From assembly GCF_029633865.1 (NCBI RefSeq), contig NC_079224.1:24888395-24952394 (forward strand): a stretch of DNA of 64,000 nucleotides, given 5' to 3'. Under the pieces are notes generated by a model. It was not told the origin of the DNA, did no database searches, and saw only the letters and a program-made list of their open reading frames with translations. A program made the translations under genes and the position numbers. Of the stretch, positions 53,251-63,915 are shown piece after piece; position 1 is the stretch's first letter, and each line of letters opens with the position of its first letter. The stretch comes from Lampris incognitus (lineage: Eukaryota; Chordata; Actinopteri; Lampriformes; Lampridae).

Positions 53251-54353
53251 CTACCTTTCGGGAAGCAAGAGGAGCTAACCTAACTAACAAAACGTTGATT
53301 AGCCTACCAACGTAATAATAATAATAATAATAATAATAAATTACACTGACCAGCGTACATATTTAAACTATAAACGAAAGTATATTGGTGGGTAAGATCA
53401 GAAAACATGAGGAATCAATGCAACAAATTTAGTATGACGGGTATCTTTCGCCGACTAGCGAGACGATTGGATAGCAAGCTAACGTAACGTTAACAGTATA
53501 TCGGGTAATTTGTTAGCTAGCTTACCTTTCGGGAATCCAGGGTAGCTAAACCTTACTAAGAAACGTTGCATACCAACGTAGCTGGCCATCGTGCATATTT
53601 AAAGTATTAACAAAAGCATAATGGTGGGTGATATCAGAAAACATACCTTAAATTGAGGCTGTGGAGTTTTTTGGGTTTTTTTCTTTCTTTTGTCTCGCTT
53701 TGGTTTAGGGCGCCAAGCGACACCAAGACTGAGACAGGCGCCCAGACGAGCTCCTTTGATTGGCCAAAAGGGTTCCGTATCCCGACCCTAGCTCGACAGT
53801 TGCACGAATCACTTCGCACCGAATACCACCGAGATATTCGGTGCAAAGTTGAGAGCGCGCGGGACTTGTAATTTGTGAGTGAAAAAAAACAGCATTTGTG
53901 ACTTGTAGCGGTAGATTCAAGCAGTTTTAGTTAATGACTTGTGTTTGTGCTAGAAAAATATCCAAGAAAAAAAAATTGTGAGAAAATATTCTACAGGTGT
54001 GCAACTCTCATTGCACGAATTCACATACTGATTTGCGGATGTGCAAATTTTGTCCGTGACTTCACATTGTTTGATACGGGTTGTGTGAATGTGTTTTGCA
54101 CCATATTCACTGCAGCAACTGTAGCAAAAATGTGAGCGTATGAGTTTCTTAATTTGTGATTTGTAGAATAGGATTTGTGCATCCGCAATGAAGAATTTGG
54201 GAAGGTGTAACTGTTGTGTTGGGTTTGTGGGAGAGAGAAAAACTCTACAAGTTTGCAGGTTTTTCTCTGTGACTTCAAATTTACTGATACGCATGTGTAA
54301 CTATTTTCAACAACTACAATTCCACTGCCACAGGTGCTCAGTTATTTTGCACC
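53251..54353 (-). repeat. right inverted-repeat arm, outer part, with internal duplication
   Basis: The bulk of the right arm. Part of it (about 53,400-53,645) repeats in direct orientation the block that spans the L1 insertion (50,354-50,492 and 53,260-53,400); both contain TTTCGCCGA(C/T)TAGCG and GGTGGGT(A/G)A(G/T)ATCAGAAAAC. The right arm therefore has two tandem copies of a ~250-bp segment present once on the left. Confidence 0.8.
53311..53340. repeat. (AAT)n microsatellite
   Basis: About nine AAT units within the right arm, absent from the left arm. Confidence 0.9.
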
Positions 54354-57161
54354 TTGCACCCATGCCTGTCGCCATAAGGATGGGACTGATACGTGTCGTT
54401 AATATTTGGAATAATCATTGAAGCAAGTACTTTTTTGCTTTTTAAATAAAGTTTCCACTGGAAAAAAATAAATGAATTCAGTTCAATGCTCAAGGTTTGA
54501 TCAAATACAAATATATGTTAGTACACATAAACAAGAACACAAGACATGCAGGGACTGCAAACATCTGTTTTATTTCATGCCAGGAAAGGCACATTCATAC
54601 ACTGAATTTAACAGTTTTTATTGGCTATATAATCTAATATGCATCTACATTCAGGCAGTGCATATGTTATAATTCCATGAATAAATGCAACAATAACAAC
54701 ACATTTTGTTAATCACAAATGATGAAGCACACTGGAGCACTGACAGTTCTTGTATGCACATGTTTAGCAGAAGAATAAATACATGTGCACCCTGCAGTCC
54801 TTAAAGTTTTTATGGACCATTTACACCAAAAGGAGACGTACATGTTATTAGCAGCACATATTGGTACAGTATATTGTAAATTCCATACTGAATAAATATA
54901 TTTAGAGGCATCAGGGCCAGCTCATTTTATTTGTTTCTATAAAATTTCTGCTCTTCTTTTTGTCCAACATTTAGAACTCATGTCTATTTTGCACAGAGAT
55001 TGCATAAGTCCAGTCATGTTGCATCCATCTTTTGACAATATGCATATGTAACAGACCTGGTGAGTACAAATATGACATGATCCTTCACATGGGAATTTTT
55101 CCTTTGGCTATTTAATACTAGAGTTCCCATATTGGAGACCCAGTGTGAAAATTCACCCATTTAGTTATACTTGCTGCACCACAACACAGTATTAACCATG
55201 CAGTCAACAGGTAAGCATGATCAGGGAGCATAATAGGCTGTGCTTCATAGTTTTGTTTGCTCACTGTCTCACTATGAGACAAAATAACATCCATGAATGA
55301 ATATCTTTAAATGAACATGTTTAGCTTATTCTCACATTTATACTGTTAGATAAGGAGGGTTGACTGGAGGGTAATGGAGGAATATGCTCCTGTTTATCAT
55401 CACTCATCAGTTTAGGTAAAACCAGCTTTAAACTTTCAATACAACTATATGTAGATTTGCATGTTATGGCGGTTGATGTTGTTTAAATATAAGGCAAAAT
55501 AACTCAGTAGGTGAAACACGCCAGTAAATTAGGTAGAATATTTTAGGTTGTGAACGTAGTCTAACCACCATAATTTATGCCAGTTTAGTTCAGCACGGTG
55601 GCCCAGTGGTTAGCGCTGTTGCCTCACAGAAAGAAGGTCCTGGGTTCGAACTCCAGGCCATCCCAGGTCCTTTCTGTGTGGAGTTTGCATGTTCTCCCGG
55701 TGTCTGCGTGGGTTTCTGCCAGATGCTCCGGGTTCCTCCCATCATCAAAGACATGTATGTTGGGGTTAATAATCCTGTCTGTGTCTCTCACCAAGGCAAT
55801 GGTAAGAAGAACTGGAGTTGGTCCCGGGGCGCAGCACTGCGGCTGCCCACTGCTTCTAGCTACACAGCTAGGATGGTTAAATGCAGAGGATGAATTTCCC
55901 AGTGGGGATAAATAGAGCACATCTTAATCAATTAAATACTGCAAGAATATTAAAGGAAGTGATACTTTAGCATCCATGTTTGATCTTATCTTTTGTCAAG
56001 ACAAATTTCAGATAAATCTCTACTATTAGATTTCCATGCAGCATCCATAAAGAATGTATTGGTTATACTCTATAATACTTAAAATAGACACAGTTAAAGA
56101 TTTTGACTTTTATATTGGAATTCTATTTAAATATTCTGGAAGGAAATTGCGGTATTTGTTGTGCATAGATCGAGCCATTATTATTGACACTACTTGCTAT
56201 GAAGACTTCAAGTTTGTGTTGATCCACAGTGTACGTAATTACTTTTTTTTGGTTGACAAATGAATGATTTTGCAATTGGACAGCATACGGTTCATGTTTT
56301 CCTGTAAGAATGGCTTGCTGCAAATGAAGAATGGATGTGGGGAAAAGTTAAATGTAGGCCAGTGTTTTTTGTTTTTGCCTCTTGCAAGCAGTATAATGAG
56401 GGCAACTATTTCAAAGTAAATGCCAGTTCTCCACTACCTCCCAGTCAATATTTGGTAACACAATATCATTATCAACACTTGTAATTTAATTATTATTATA
56501 TGAATTAATTATAATTCCCATAACACTGGTAATTATAACAATCTCTCTTTCACCCTAACATTGGAAAACATTTTTGACTATCATTGCTCCATTCTATATG
56601 TACCCATAAGCCTTTTGTCATCAAAAGCACATATGTGATGGACAAAATTCAAATCAGGACCATTTCACAATTGCAGGGCAAAAGCTCTGTAATGCTTTAC
56701 AGAAGATATTAGATGAACACAAGAGAATCCATACACTGTTTCATGGTCATTATCCCTTGTGCAGTTTGATCTGTTAGTTTTCCCTTCTTTACTAAGCACA
56801 TTTCATACACACCTCAAATGGAGACTTTCCTTTGGACCTCCAAGTGCTGGGTGATTTGCAAACACCATGTGATGGAACACCAAGATTTGTCAAAAAGAGA
56901 AGCAGAAACTCACAGTCTCTGCATTTCCATCTGGTCCACTCATTCTAATGTTCTTTCCATTCTTTTTTATCCACTGGCCACGGTGCCCTAGTCCTATTTT
57001 TGTCCTGCTTGATCTTGGTGCACCAGCAGCCACCCACATCCACAAGACATGGCCCTGTTTATAACAGCTCTCAGCCTGGGAGCAGCCCTAAGAACATATG
57101 CCACCTGCCAAAGAAGGCCATCTGATTGGTTCAATCACACAAAAAAAAGTCCCTTTATTGG
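54354..57161 (-). other. flank downstream of abhd8, possibly including its 3' UTR
   Basis: AT-rich, with several minus-strand AATAAA signals. The nearest (plus-strand TTTATT at 57,154-57,159) lies only a few bases after the abhd8 stop codon. A longer 3' UTR toward 54.5 kb is possible but unproven. Apart from the SINE at 55,592 I recognise no element or exon. Confidence 0.4.
55592..55925 (+). repeat. tRNA-derived SINE related to the 40,341 family
   Basis: The head GGTGGCCCAGTGGTTAGCGC with B-box GGGTTCGAACTCC, and the core TGTGGAGTTTGCATGTTCTC, match the 40,341-40,716 copy read on its minus strand. The 3' part differs (GGTTAAATGCAGAGGATGAA), suggesting a different LINE-type tail. Confidence 0.8.
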
Positions 57162-60100
57162 TTATTTGACCAAGGGCTTGTTTACTTTTAGTGTCTGAAT
57201 AGTGTCACTGACAATAAGAGGTTTCTCTCTGTCTATTTTGGCACAGTCCTTTTTGGACATGTCAGGCTCCCATAGGAAGAACTCATGCAAAAGGGTATTG
57301 ACAGTGTCAGGACACTCCATCATGACCATGTGACTTCCCTCCTCAATGACTTTTAGGAACGCAAAAAGGAGGATCTAGAAACAGGAAAAGAATGGTTATT
57401 GTATAATACAACAACTGACGAACCTGTACTACAAAGAAGATAGATGACAATAATAAATTAAGTAATAAAGTAATGCATCTATTCTGCAACCATAAACCAC
57501 ATTTAAGTATTTTAATGCCTCCTCTCGGTTTTTTAAAGCCTCTTTGTACTGTCAACAACTTACTTTACCAATAAATGTTAGTACAGGATGCATTATAATC
57601 AAAACTGCATGCACTCATGCATCCTGTCTCAACATATGGTGTTGTACCTCTGCCATTCGCTGGTCCTCGTCCATGGGGACAAACTTGTCACACATGCCAT
57701 GCACCAGAAGGATGGGCACAGTGAGCTCGGCATGGTAGACCTCATCTCCCTCAGGCCAATACTGTCCACTCATCATGGCACGCAGGACGAACGGAGACAC
57801 ATTAAAGGCATTGCCCTGCTTCAGCAGCTGCTTCTCTTTGGTACCTTGTCGGGCGAATCCAGCTCTATAGTTAAAGGAGAGGATGTAGGTTATATACTGT
57901 GTCGGTATAGAACTATAAAGTATATAACTTTACATAGTATTGTTATAGCTCTGTGGGGGTTCAGCTCAATGATTACCTGGGCTTAACTCATGTACATTAA
58001 CTTGATGAGGAAAAACTTCCGTAGGACTCCGATGTAAAAAAGGATAAAATAAGTATTTGTATTCCACAGCTTGTAGTATCTACTTATAGAAATATTCAAA
58101 GTTAAGTTATCCTAATCAGCAAATTGTACTATGATAAGAAAACCATGTGGCTCAGTTACTTGAGCCACAACTCAACCAAAAAAAAAAACAAAACATCATG
58201 CTTACGTCGACATGAATTAAATCAAATGATTATAAGCTGATCAAGAAGGTTCGTCCTCCTCCTGGGAGATCCCAAGGCCATTCCCAGGCCAGATTAGACA
58301 TGTAGTCCGTCCAGCGAGTTCTGGGTCTACCCCGGGGTCTCCTCCCAGTTGGACATGCCTGGAAAACCTCCAAAAGAAGGCGCCCAGGAGGCATCCTAAT
58401 CAGATGCCCGAACCACCTCAACTGGCTCCTTTCGACATGAAGGAGCAGCGGCTCTACTCCGAACTCCCTCTGGATGACCGAGCTCCTCACCTTATCTCTA
58501 AGGCTGAGCCCAGACACCCTATGGACAAAACTCATTTCAGCTGCTTGTATCCACGACCTTACCCTTTGGGTCACTACCCAAAGCTCATGACCATAGGTGA
58601 GGGTGAATCAAAGGTTGAATCAGTTCATCTGGATAGAACCTTTATTGACAGATACGTTTCATCACTCAACTAAGTGACCTCTTCAGTCTAAACTGACTGC
58701 AGATAGCCCCACCCTTATAAACAATACAGTTGCATAATGACCGAAACCAAAGACCAGTTTTATATGCAAATATGGGTATCACCATTAACTAGAGTTTCAA
58801 TGGCCATGTGTACTACTCACAGAGGATTTGGGAATGTTTGCAATAACAGCATTGTAAGATGGCGACAGATGAACTCTTAGGTAACCCCCCCCCCCCCGTT
58901 CAAGGATGGTCGTTCCCTCTTAACATAGACGGTCTCTTTGACTTCCTGTTCACCTTCTCATCCTTGAAATAGTGGCCACTGGGCTGAAGATGGGTGTAGA
59001 GTGTGGAGTCCCGGCCTGACGTGTTAGCTCTCCTGTGTTGTGCCATTCTCTTGGCCAGCATCTGTTTAGTTTCCCCACTGTATAAGTCATGGCAATCCTC
59101 CTGGCACTTAAAAGCGTACACTATATTGCTCTGTTTGTGGCAGGGGACCCGATCCTTGGGGTGGACCAACTTCTGGCACAGCGTGTTTTGGGGTTTGAAA
59201 GTAACCGAGATGCGGTGTTTGGAAAATACGCATCTCAGCTTTTCCGACACTCCTGCTGGTTTACGCTTAGGCAGCTATTGTCCTTCTCCTCTCTTTGATT
59301 GACTGGTGCACCTTTCGGACACCTTCCTGGCTTTGACAAATGCCCAGTTAGGATAACCACGCTTAACCAAGGCCTGTTTAATGTGGGCTTTTTCCCCTTC
59401 CCCGGCCGCTTTGTTAGTGGGGACGTTGTCAGTTCAGAGATACCATCAGCAGGACCAGACGCTGTACCACTCTTTTTGTGAGCGAGGGACACTTTGCTTG
59501 CATGTGACCTAGCAAATCAATACATTTGTCTGAACCCAAGTAGGTGTTCATTCCATCACGAATTGATGCTCTGGATGAGATAGAAAGCCCTTCAAACTCA
59601 TTCAAGATCTTAATTTTAGCATCAGATGCTACTAAAGCAGTCGATCTCTAGCTCCTTTCGTTCTCTTTTTAGTTTAGCTTCCTGTTCCTCTAAAATTTGT
59701 CACCGTTTTAGAGCGGATGCTTGGACTAACAATGTAGCTCTCTCCAGTTCGGTCTTTAGATGAGTAGATGAAGCAGAAGATGATGCACAAGAAGAATGCA
59801 CAGAAGCTACCTTGGAACCATGCTTTAATGATAAAGATGTCATGGATACACTGTCTGATGGCTGCACCTCTTCATTACATTTTGTAGCTTCTACAATGCA
59901 TAGATGTGTCTCATCTATCCAAGCCTTAGCCACACTGCAAAATCTCTAAAGGCATCAATCAGCCTTGGGTTCGAACCAGTTAGCTTGATCTTTGTTCATT
60001 TCATTTTCAGATATTTGTTGAAGTATCCCTTTAACATTGTTATGCAATTCACAAAATTCCCCAAACAGCCTGTTGAACTCCACCATTAATTTGGTTTGAA

Positions 60101-63029
60101 TTACTGTTAAACTATTATAATCACCATCATCCATTAATTGGCCCAGGGATGAGCAACATGATCCAGAAAGAGTGAGTGTGGGTGCTGGTCTTCGTTAAAA
60201 CCAAGCAGTTACACACTTGAGTCTACAAATCAAGGTCCTTAGCAAAGACTATTGGTTGACTAATAGAATCAGGTGTATAACTGCTTGGTTGGAACAAAGA
60301 CCTGCACCTACACCAGCTCTTGCTGGATCATGTTGCCATCCCTGAATTGGTGTGTCTGATTCATTTTACCTGTTAGCTTAGCTAGCTTGGCCTTCCTTTT
60401 ATCTCCTGGATCGCCACCTTACCGTGGTGGAGAAGCTTGCATGTACCAATGATCCCAAGAGCTATGCCTGCTGGCGCTTGACTCCTGGTAAGGTCACCTA
60501 AGGCAGCTAGGTCAAGGGAGAGGTTCCAGGCGAAGCATGATCCAACAAAGACCTCGGCAGTGGAACTGGCAGACGATGTCTCCAGCGGATGAAGGCTGCA
60601 ACAGAGGGTGGTCCCCAATCGTCTTGGTTCTCCATGCCATTGGACACTGGTCACCCCCTGCCAAGGCCCGTGTGGTGGCTGCAGGTACATCAGCCACTCC
60701 ACGTAAAAGGCTGTCATGCGCAGGTGTTCTGCCATTATGCGGCTCCAGGATTGGCCTCTATGCCCACATGAAGATCCAGAAGGAGGACAGTCATACTCGA
60801 CCCCGAGTGACCGCTGATGATGATGAGTTTGGCCTTCCGTGAGCTAACGGCACTCCTCCATTTCCTCCTTTGCCTTTAGCTGTGACTTTCATCACCCTTG
60901 GCTTCACAACTGTAGCTCTATCTTCAACTCCATGCTCCATTCTTTATGAGCAAACTGGCTTAAAATGGCTTAATGTGGAACGATTCAGGGTCTAATAATT
61001 ACTATCCACAAAGTAGCATGGTTAAACAGTAAGATGCCGCATATCTCCTTTTACAATGATATCGGGCTAGTCCATTTGCTGACACTTGGAAAGACATAGC
61101 ACCTTTATATAGGGAGAGTTGATAATTGAATTTTACTCACAACCACCGTATCTTGGATTAGCTGTAATTCTTCTTTCTTTGTGGTTTCAAACCCTTCAAC
61201 AAATGCCCATTCATCCAAGAGGAGAAAGGTTTTCTTATGAATGTGGGGGTTGCATTAACTTGATGGGGGAAAAACTTCCACAGGACTCCGATGTGAGAAA
61301 GGATAAAACAAGTATTTTTATTCCACAGCTTGTAGTATTTACTTACAGGAATAGTCAAATTTAAGTTCTCCTACAGTACAGCAAGCTGTACTTGGTAGGA
61401 AAACCATGTGGCTTGGTCGTTACTTGAGCCTCAACTAAAAAAAAAAACTAAAAAAAACAACAAAAAAAAACGCATCTTTTTCGAGTTTGCCTTCATAAGC
61501 CCACGTGCCTTCATAAGCCCACGAGCCCTATTTCTTGCAACAGTAACCTAAATCACCATTCTAACAGAAAGTGTATGCAGTGTTGCCTTTTACAAAACAT
61601 CATGCTTACATCAACATGAATTAAATCAGATGATTATTAGCTGACTTTTAACAATTACTGTTAATTAACCTATTCAATGAAATCACTTATTTATCCCAAT
61701 TTATGTAAGCTAATTACATATATAGACTGCATTTACTTATCTAACTAAAATGTATTAATGTAACTTGGCTCCCACACTCTCCCTCCCTTTCTCTATTCTT
61801 TATAACTCTCTATATAGACTTATAACAGCTGTCTGTACTTTATATTATGTAATATGAATTTTTTATTTTTTTACAGTCAAGTAACTTACTTGAGGAAGCT
61901 CCAAGCAAGACAGGGGGATAGACAGTGAAGGACACAGGAAGGCAGCTGGAAGATAGAACAGAGGCTGGGCTCCAGAGCTGTGGGACCACCGCCATTGATC
62001 ATCACCACCTTATGGACTAGGTCAGGATATTCATGGGCTAGGAAGGTGCAAAATGACACCCTAGAAACAAGATAATGGGACAGGCACATCTTGTCAACAA
62101 ATGGGGAGAAACTGGGGTTAAATAATGAAATCTTTGTGGTCAAAATACAATTAGTACAATTAATGTAAAAAATCTTCAAATTGAAGCCTCCATTTCTGTG
62201 AGGTAGAAACTCACCCGTAGGAGTGACCAATAAGAATGTTGCGTTTACGAGCATATCTCTTAAAGATGGCACGCAGGTCCTCTGCCAGGGCATAAAAAGT
62301 GTAAGCGGCTGCGATCTGTGGGGCAGTGCTGGCTCCATGCCCTGCCAGGTCAGGCGCAATTACTTCATAGCCCAGCCGAGAGAAGAAGTCCAACTGGCTG
62401 CCCCAAATGTCCAGGGAGCCTCCGACACCATGCACGAAGAACAATGCCACATCTGAGTGTGTGCCTTTGCAGCTAGAGATCTCCCTCTTTGAGTCAATGA
62501 CTACTGTACGCTTGGGCTTGCGGCGGCGACGGCGAGGGGGTGGAGCAGGTTTCTGTTCCCCAGGGGGAGGAGGAACAGGGGGAGGAACCGGGTTGGGGTC
62601 CGGAGATGAAGCCATCTCCTTGTAGTCAGCCAGCTCTACCTCCACGGTGCTACATGGCTCCAGGTCTCCGTCCTGGCACTGCAGGATTTCAGAGTGCAGA
62701 ACATCACCCAAATTCTCAATCACCAGCTGGCCGTTGCGGTAAACCGTGATCTTCCTCTTGCAGTGAACAATGCTTCCAGGGATACAAATACTCTCATTAT
62801 TAGCATCCTCAACGTTGCCATCACCATCAGTCTTCTTCGCGGCCAGGTGGTCTTCTGATAGTACCGGGTGGCGCTCAGGGATGATGTGCCGCATCCGCAG
62901 GACTCTCCCAGGCTTGACCTCCACAAACTCAAAGCCATCAGAGGGCTCAGAGGACTCCAAGGGCAAGACAAGACTGGTGGCCTTTCCAGTCAGGCAGCAC
63001 AGTATCCCATCGGTGATGCTGGTCAGCAT
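57162..63029 (-). CDS. abhd8: alpha/beta-hydrolase domain-containing protein 8, four coding exons
   Basis: Coding exons in gene order: 62215-63029, 61890-62060, 57648-57864, 57162-57374, with GT/AG borders and matching phases, totalling 471 codons plus stop (human about 439). Residues 1-140 are a conserved leader ([13 protein letters not shown] at the start, [16 protein letters not shown]). A proline stretch and a basic RRRRRKPKR segment (about 150-185) precede the alpha/beta-hydrolase domain. It has the oxyanion region [14 protein letters not shown], nucleophile S270 in GHSYG, acid D388 in [10 protein letters not shown] and H416 in [11 protein letters not shown]. The intron after exon 1 splits the last Gly codon of GHSYG. 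The start has a good Kozak context and sits nine bases after an acceptor, so at least one 5' untranslated exon lies further upstream. The substrate of ABHD8 is not established from sequence; the fold predicts an ester, amide or thioester hydrolase. The C-terminal tail (about 435-471) is poorly conserved. Confidence 0.95.
57985..58240. repeat. direct repeat in abhd8 intron, copy 1
   Basis: Starts near CATTAACTTGATGAGG and ends near CATGAATTAAATCA. The same sequence with about 10% differences recurs at 61,247-61,650, same orientation. Shared words include CCACAGCTTGTAGTAT and AAAACCATGTGGCT. The pair brackets a 3-kb cluster of retroelement fragments. Confidence 0.75.
58240..58605 (-). pseudogene. 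non-LTR retrotransposon C-terminal fragment
   Basis: The minus strand encodes [39 protein letters not shown] and [14 protein letters not shown], the characteristic C-terminal region following the RT in a widespread fish LINE group. It is 5'-truncated and adjoins a PLE terminus. Confidence 0.75.
58606..59500 (-). mobile_element. Penelope-like element fragment with GIY-YIG domain
   Basis: Same family as the kdm4a-intron copies: terminal block (GTTGAATCAGTTCATCTGG), C-rich run at about 58,885, then the minus-strand coding frame 58,900-59,250 with [18 protein letters not shown] (GIY-YIG core, here LYSGETK) and upstream PLE sequence ([19 protein letters not shown]). Shifted frames continue to about 59,500. 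This is the longest open endonuclease frame of this family in the window, but it is truncated at the C-terminus. Confidence 0.75.
59480..60130 (-). pseudogene. LTR-retrotransposon gag-like N-terminal remnant
   Basis: The minus strand shows, in several frames, [20 protein letters not shown], then [15 protein letters not shown], a Ser-rich stretch ([20 protein letters not shown]) and a charged coiled-coil-like stretch. This layout resembles the gag N-terminus of BEL/Pao-type retrotransposons, but no protease or zinc knuckle follows. Identification is tentative. Confidence 0.45.
60385..60845 (+). repeat. LINE-associated repeat fragment
   Basis: The block CGCCACCTTACCGTGGTGGA followed by TGATCCCAAGAGCTATG is a recognisable 5' region of a fish LINE. 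The end (CTCTATGCCCACATGAAG, then a DDDEFGL-coding stretch) resembles C-terminal zinc-finger or tail regions of such elements. No intact frame. Confidence 0.4.
61247..61650. repeat. direct repeat in abhd8 intron, copy 2
   Basis: Matches 57,985-58,240, with an extra ~130 bp near the end (about 61,470-61,600). It lies close to the upstream exon 61,890-62,060. Either a duplicated piece of intron or the two LTRs of a decayed element. Confidence 0.7.
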
Positions 63030-63038
63030 GGTGCGTCC

Positions 63039-63591
63039 CTGCACAAACAACAAATTAGAGATGATTACGAATAACTACAACCTCCATGTTCAAAGCACTA
63101 ACAGACAAGTCTTGTCAATGCACAGGTAACATTAAACAAAAACAAAAAAAATCATACCACAGATTTCTTAAAAACAAGACTAGGTCAAAACCTAGTATAT
63201 GGCTGGACCGTGCATTGTCAATATTGGAAATCGTAGCCAATTTGTTACAGGGATAGTCAGTTGTAGTGTCTATAATGTGAATTCCTGGATATCAAATGTT
63301 CATCTGCAATTTTCTGTAGTGCTCCCATTAATATTTATTGTTAAAGTGTACTGAAGTAGCATATCACATGACATGGTTAAGCTACGTTCGAGTAAAAAAA
63401 AAAGTTATAAATTCAGTTGCAAGAACAATACTTTCCACTCATATCTTGGGGTGTTTGATTTGAAAGAGAACGTAACTTAATTGTAAGTATAACTATTTTA
63501 ATTATCTGATAACTTCCCCTTCTCTTTCATCTGTTTTGATCTGCGGATGTCTCTTGTTTTTCTAAGACTCACTCTGTATTGACAAGCGAAT
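63039..63591. other. abhd8 5' intron, no feature seen
   Basis: AT-rich sequence upstream of the start-codon exon. The first untranslated exon was not identified. Confidence 0.4.
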
Positions 63592-63915
63592 TCACAAAGA
63601 ATGGATTGTGGTCACTAATAGCACCATGAATTGCATATCACTCGCTACCGCTATATGCCCCGTCTCAAGGTCCGATTCACAAAACATATTGCAATTATCC
63701 ATGTGGCGAAGTACAAATGATGGCTTTGTGCCAAGAACACAGTAGGCAGGCTCAGTGTCATCCTTGATGTCATCAAGAACTGTCTGACCTGGCAACCTGT
63801 GTCTGCAAATGATTTTGGTCTCAGTTAAATCAAAAAGTGATATTCTCCTTCGAAATATCCGCTCACGAGCACGCCTGGCATGACGATGCCTTCGCCTGGC
63901 TACAATCATGATCAC
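63592..63915 (-). pseudogene. HARBI1-like (PIF/Harbinger) transposase N-terminal fragment
   Basis: The minus strand encodes VARRRHRHARRARERIFRRR, then ISLFDLTETKIICRHRLPGQ, the N-terminal region of Harbinger-type nucleases in fish. It then drifts out of similarity, and no DDE catalytic region is visible in the ~85 bp left in the window. A truncated relic. Confidence 0.7.

Larger units (their letters stand above)
42409..54353 (+). mobile_element. large DNA transposon with ~1.2-kb terminal inverted repeats and an integrase-core transposase
   Basis: 42,409-42,914 plus 47,150-47,780 is inverted and repeated at 54,353-53,251 plus 50,492-50,295, at roughly 85-90% identity by eye. The outer ends read GGTGCAAAACAACTGAG on the left and, inverted, GGTGCAAAATAACTGAG on the right. 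Between the arms is one spliced gene with an integrase-like catalytic core (47,734-49,300). Later insertions split each arm, so the current 11.9 kb corresponds to about 5 kb originally. The arms are rich in recurring words such as ACAAAT, CTTGTAG and TTTGTG, as expected of subterminal transposase-binding repeats. No clear target duplication was found. Polinton-type elements also combine long inverted repeats with an integrase, but their polymerase, ATPase and protease genes are absent here. Confidence 0.8.

Noticed and set aside
42409-54353. complete Polinton/Maverick
   Set aside because: Long inverted repeats and an integrase core fit, but no DNA polymerase B, packaging ATPase, protease or capsid sequence is visible, and once the nested insertions are removed only about 5 kb remain.
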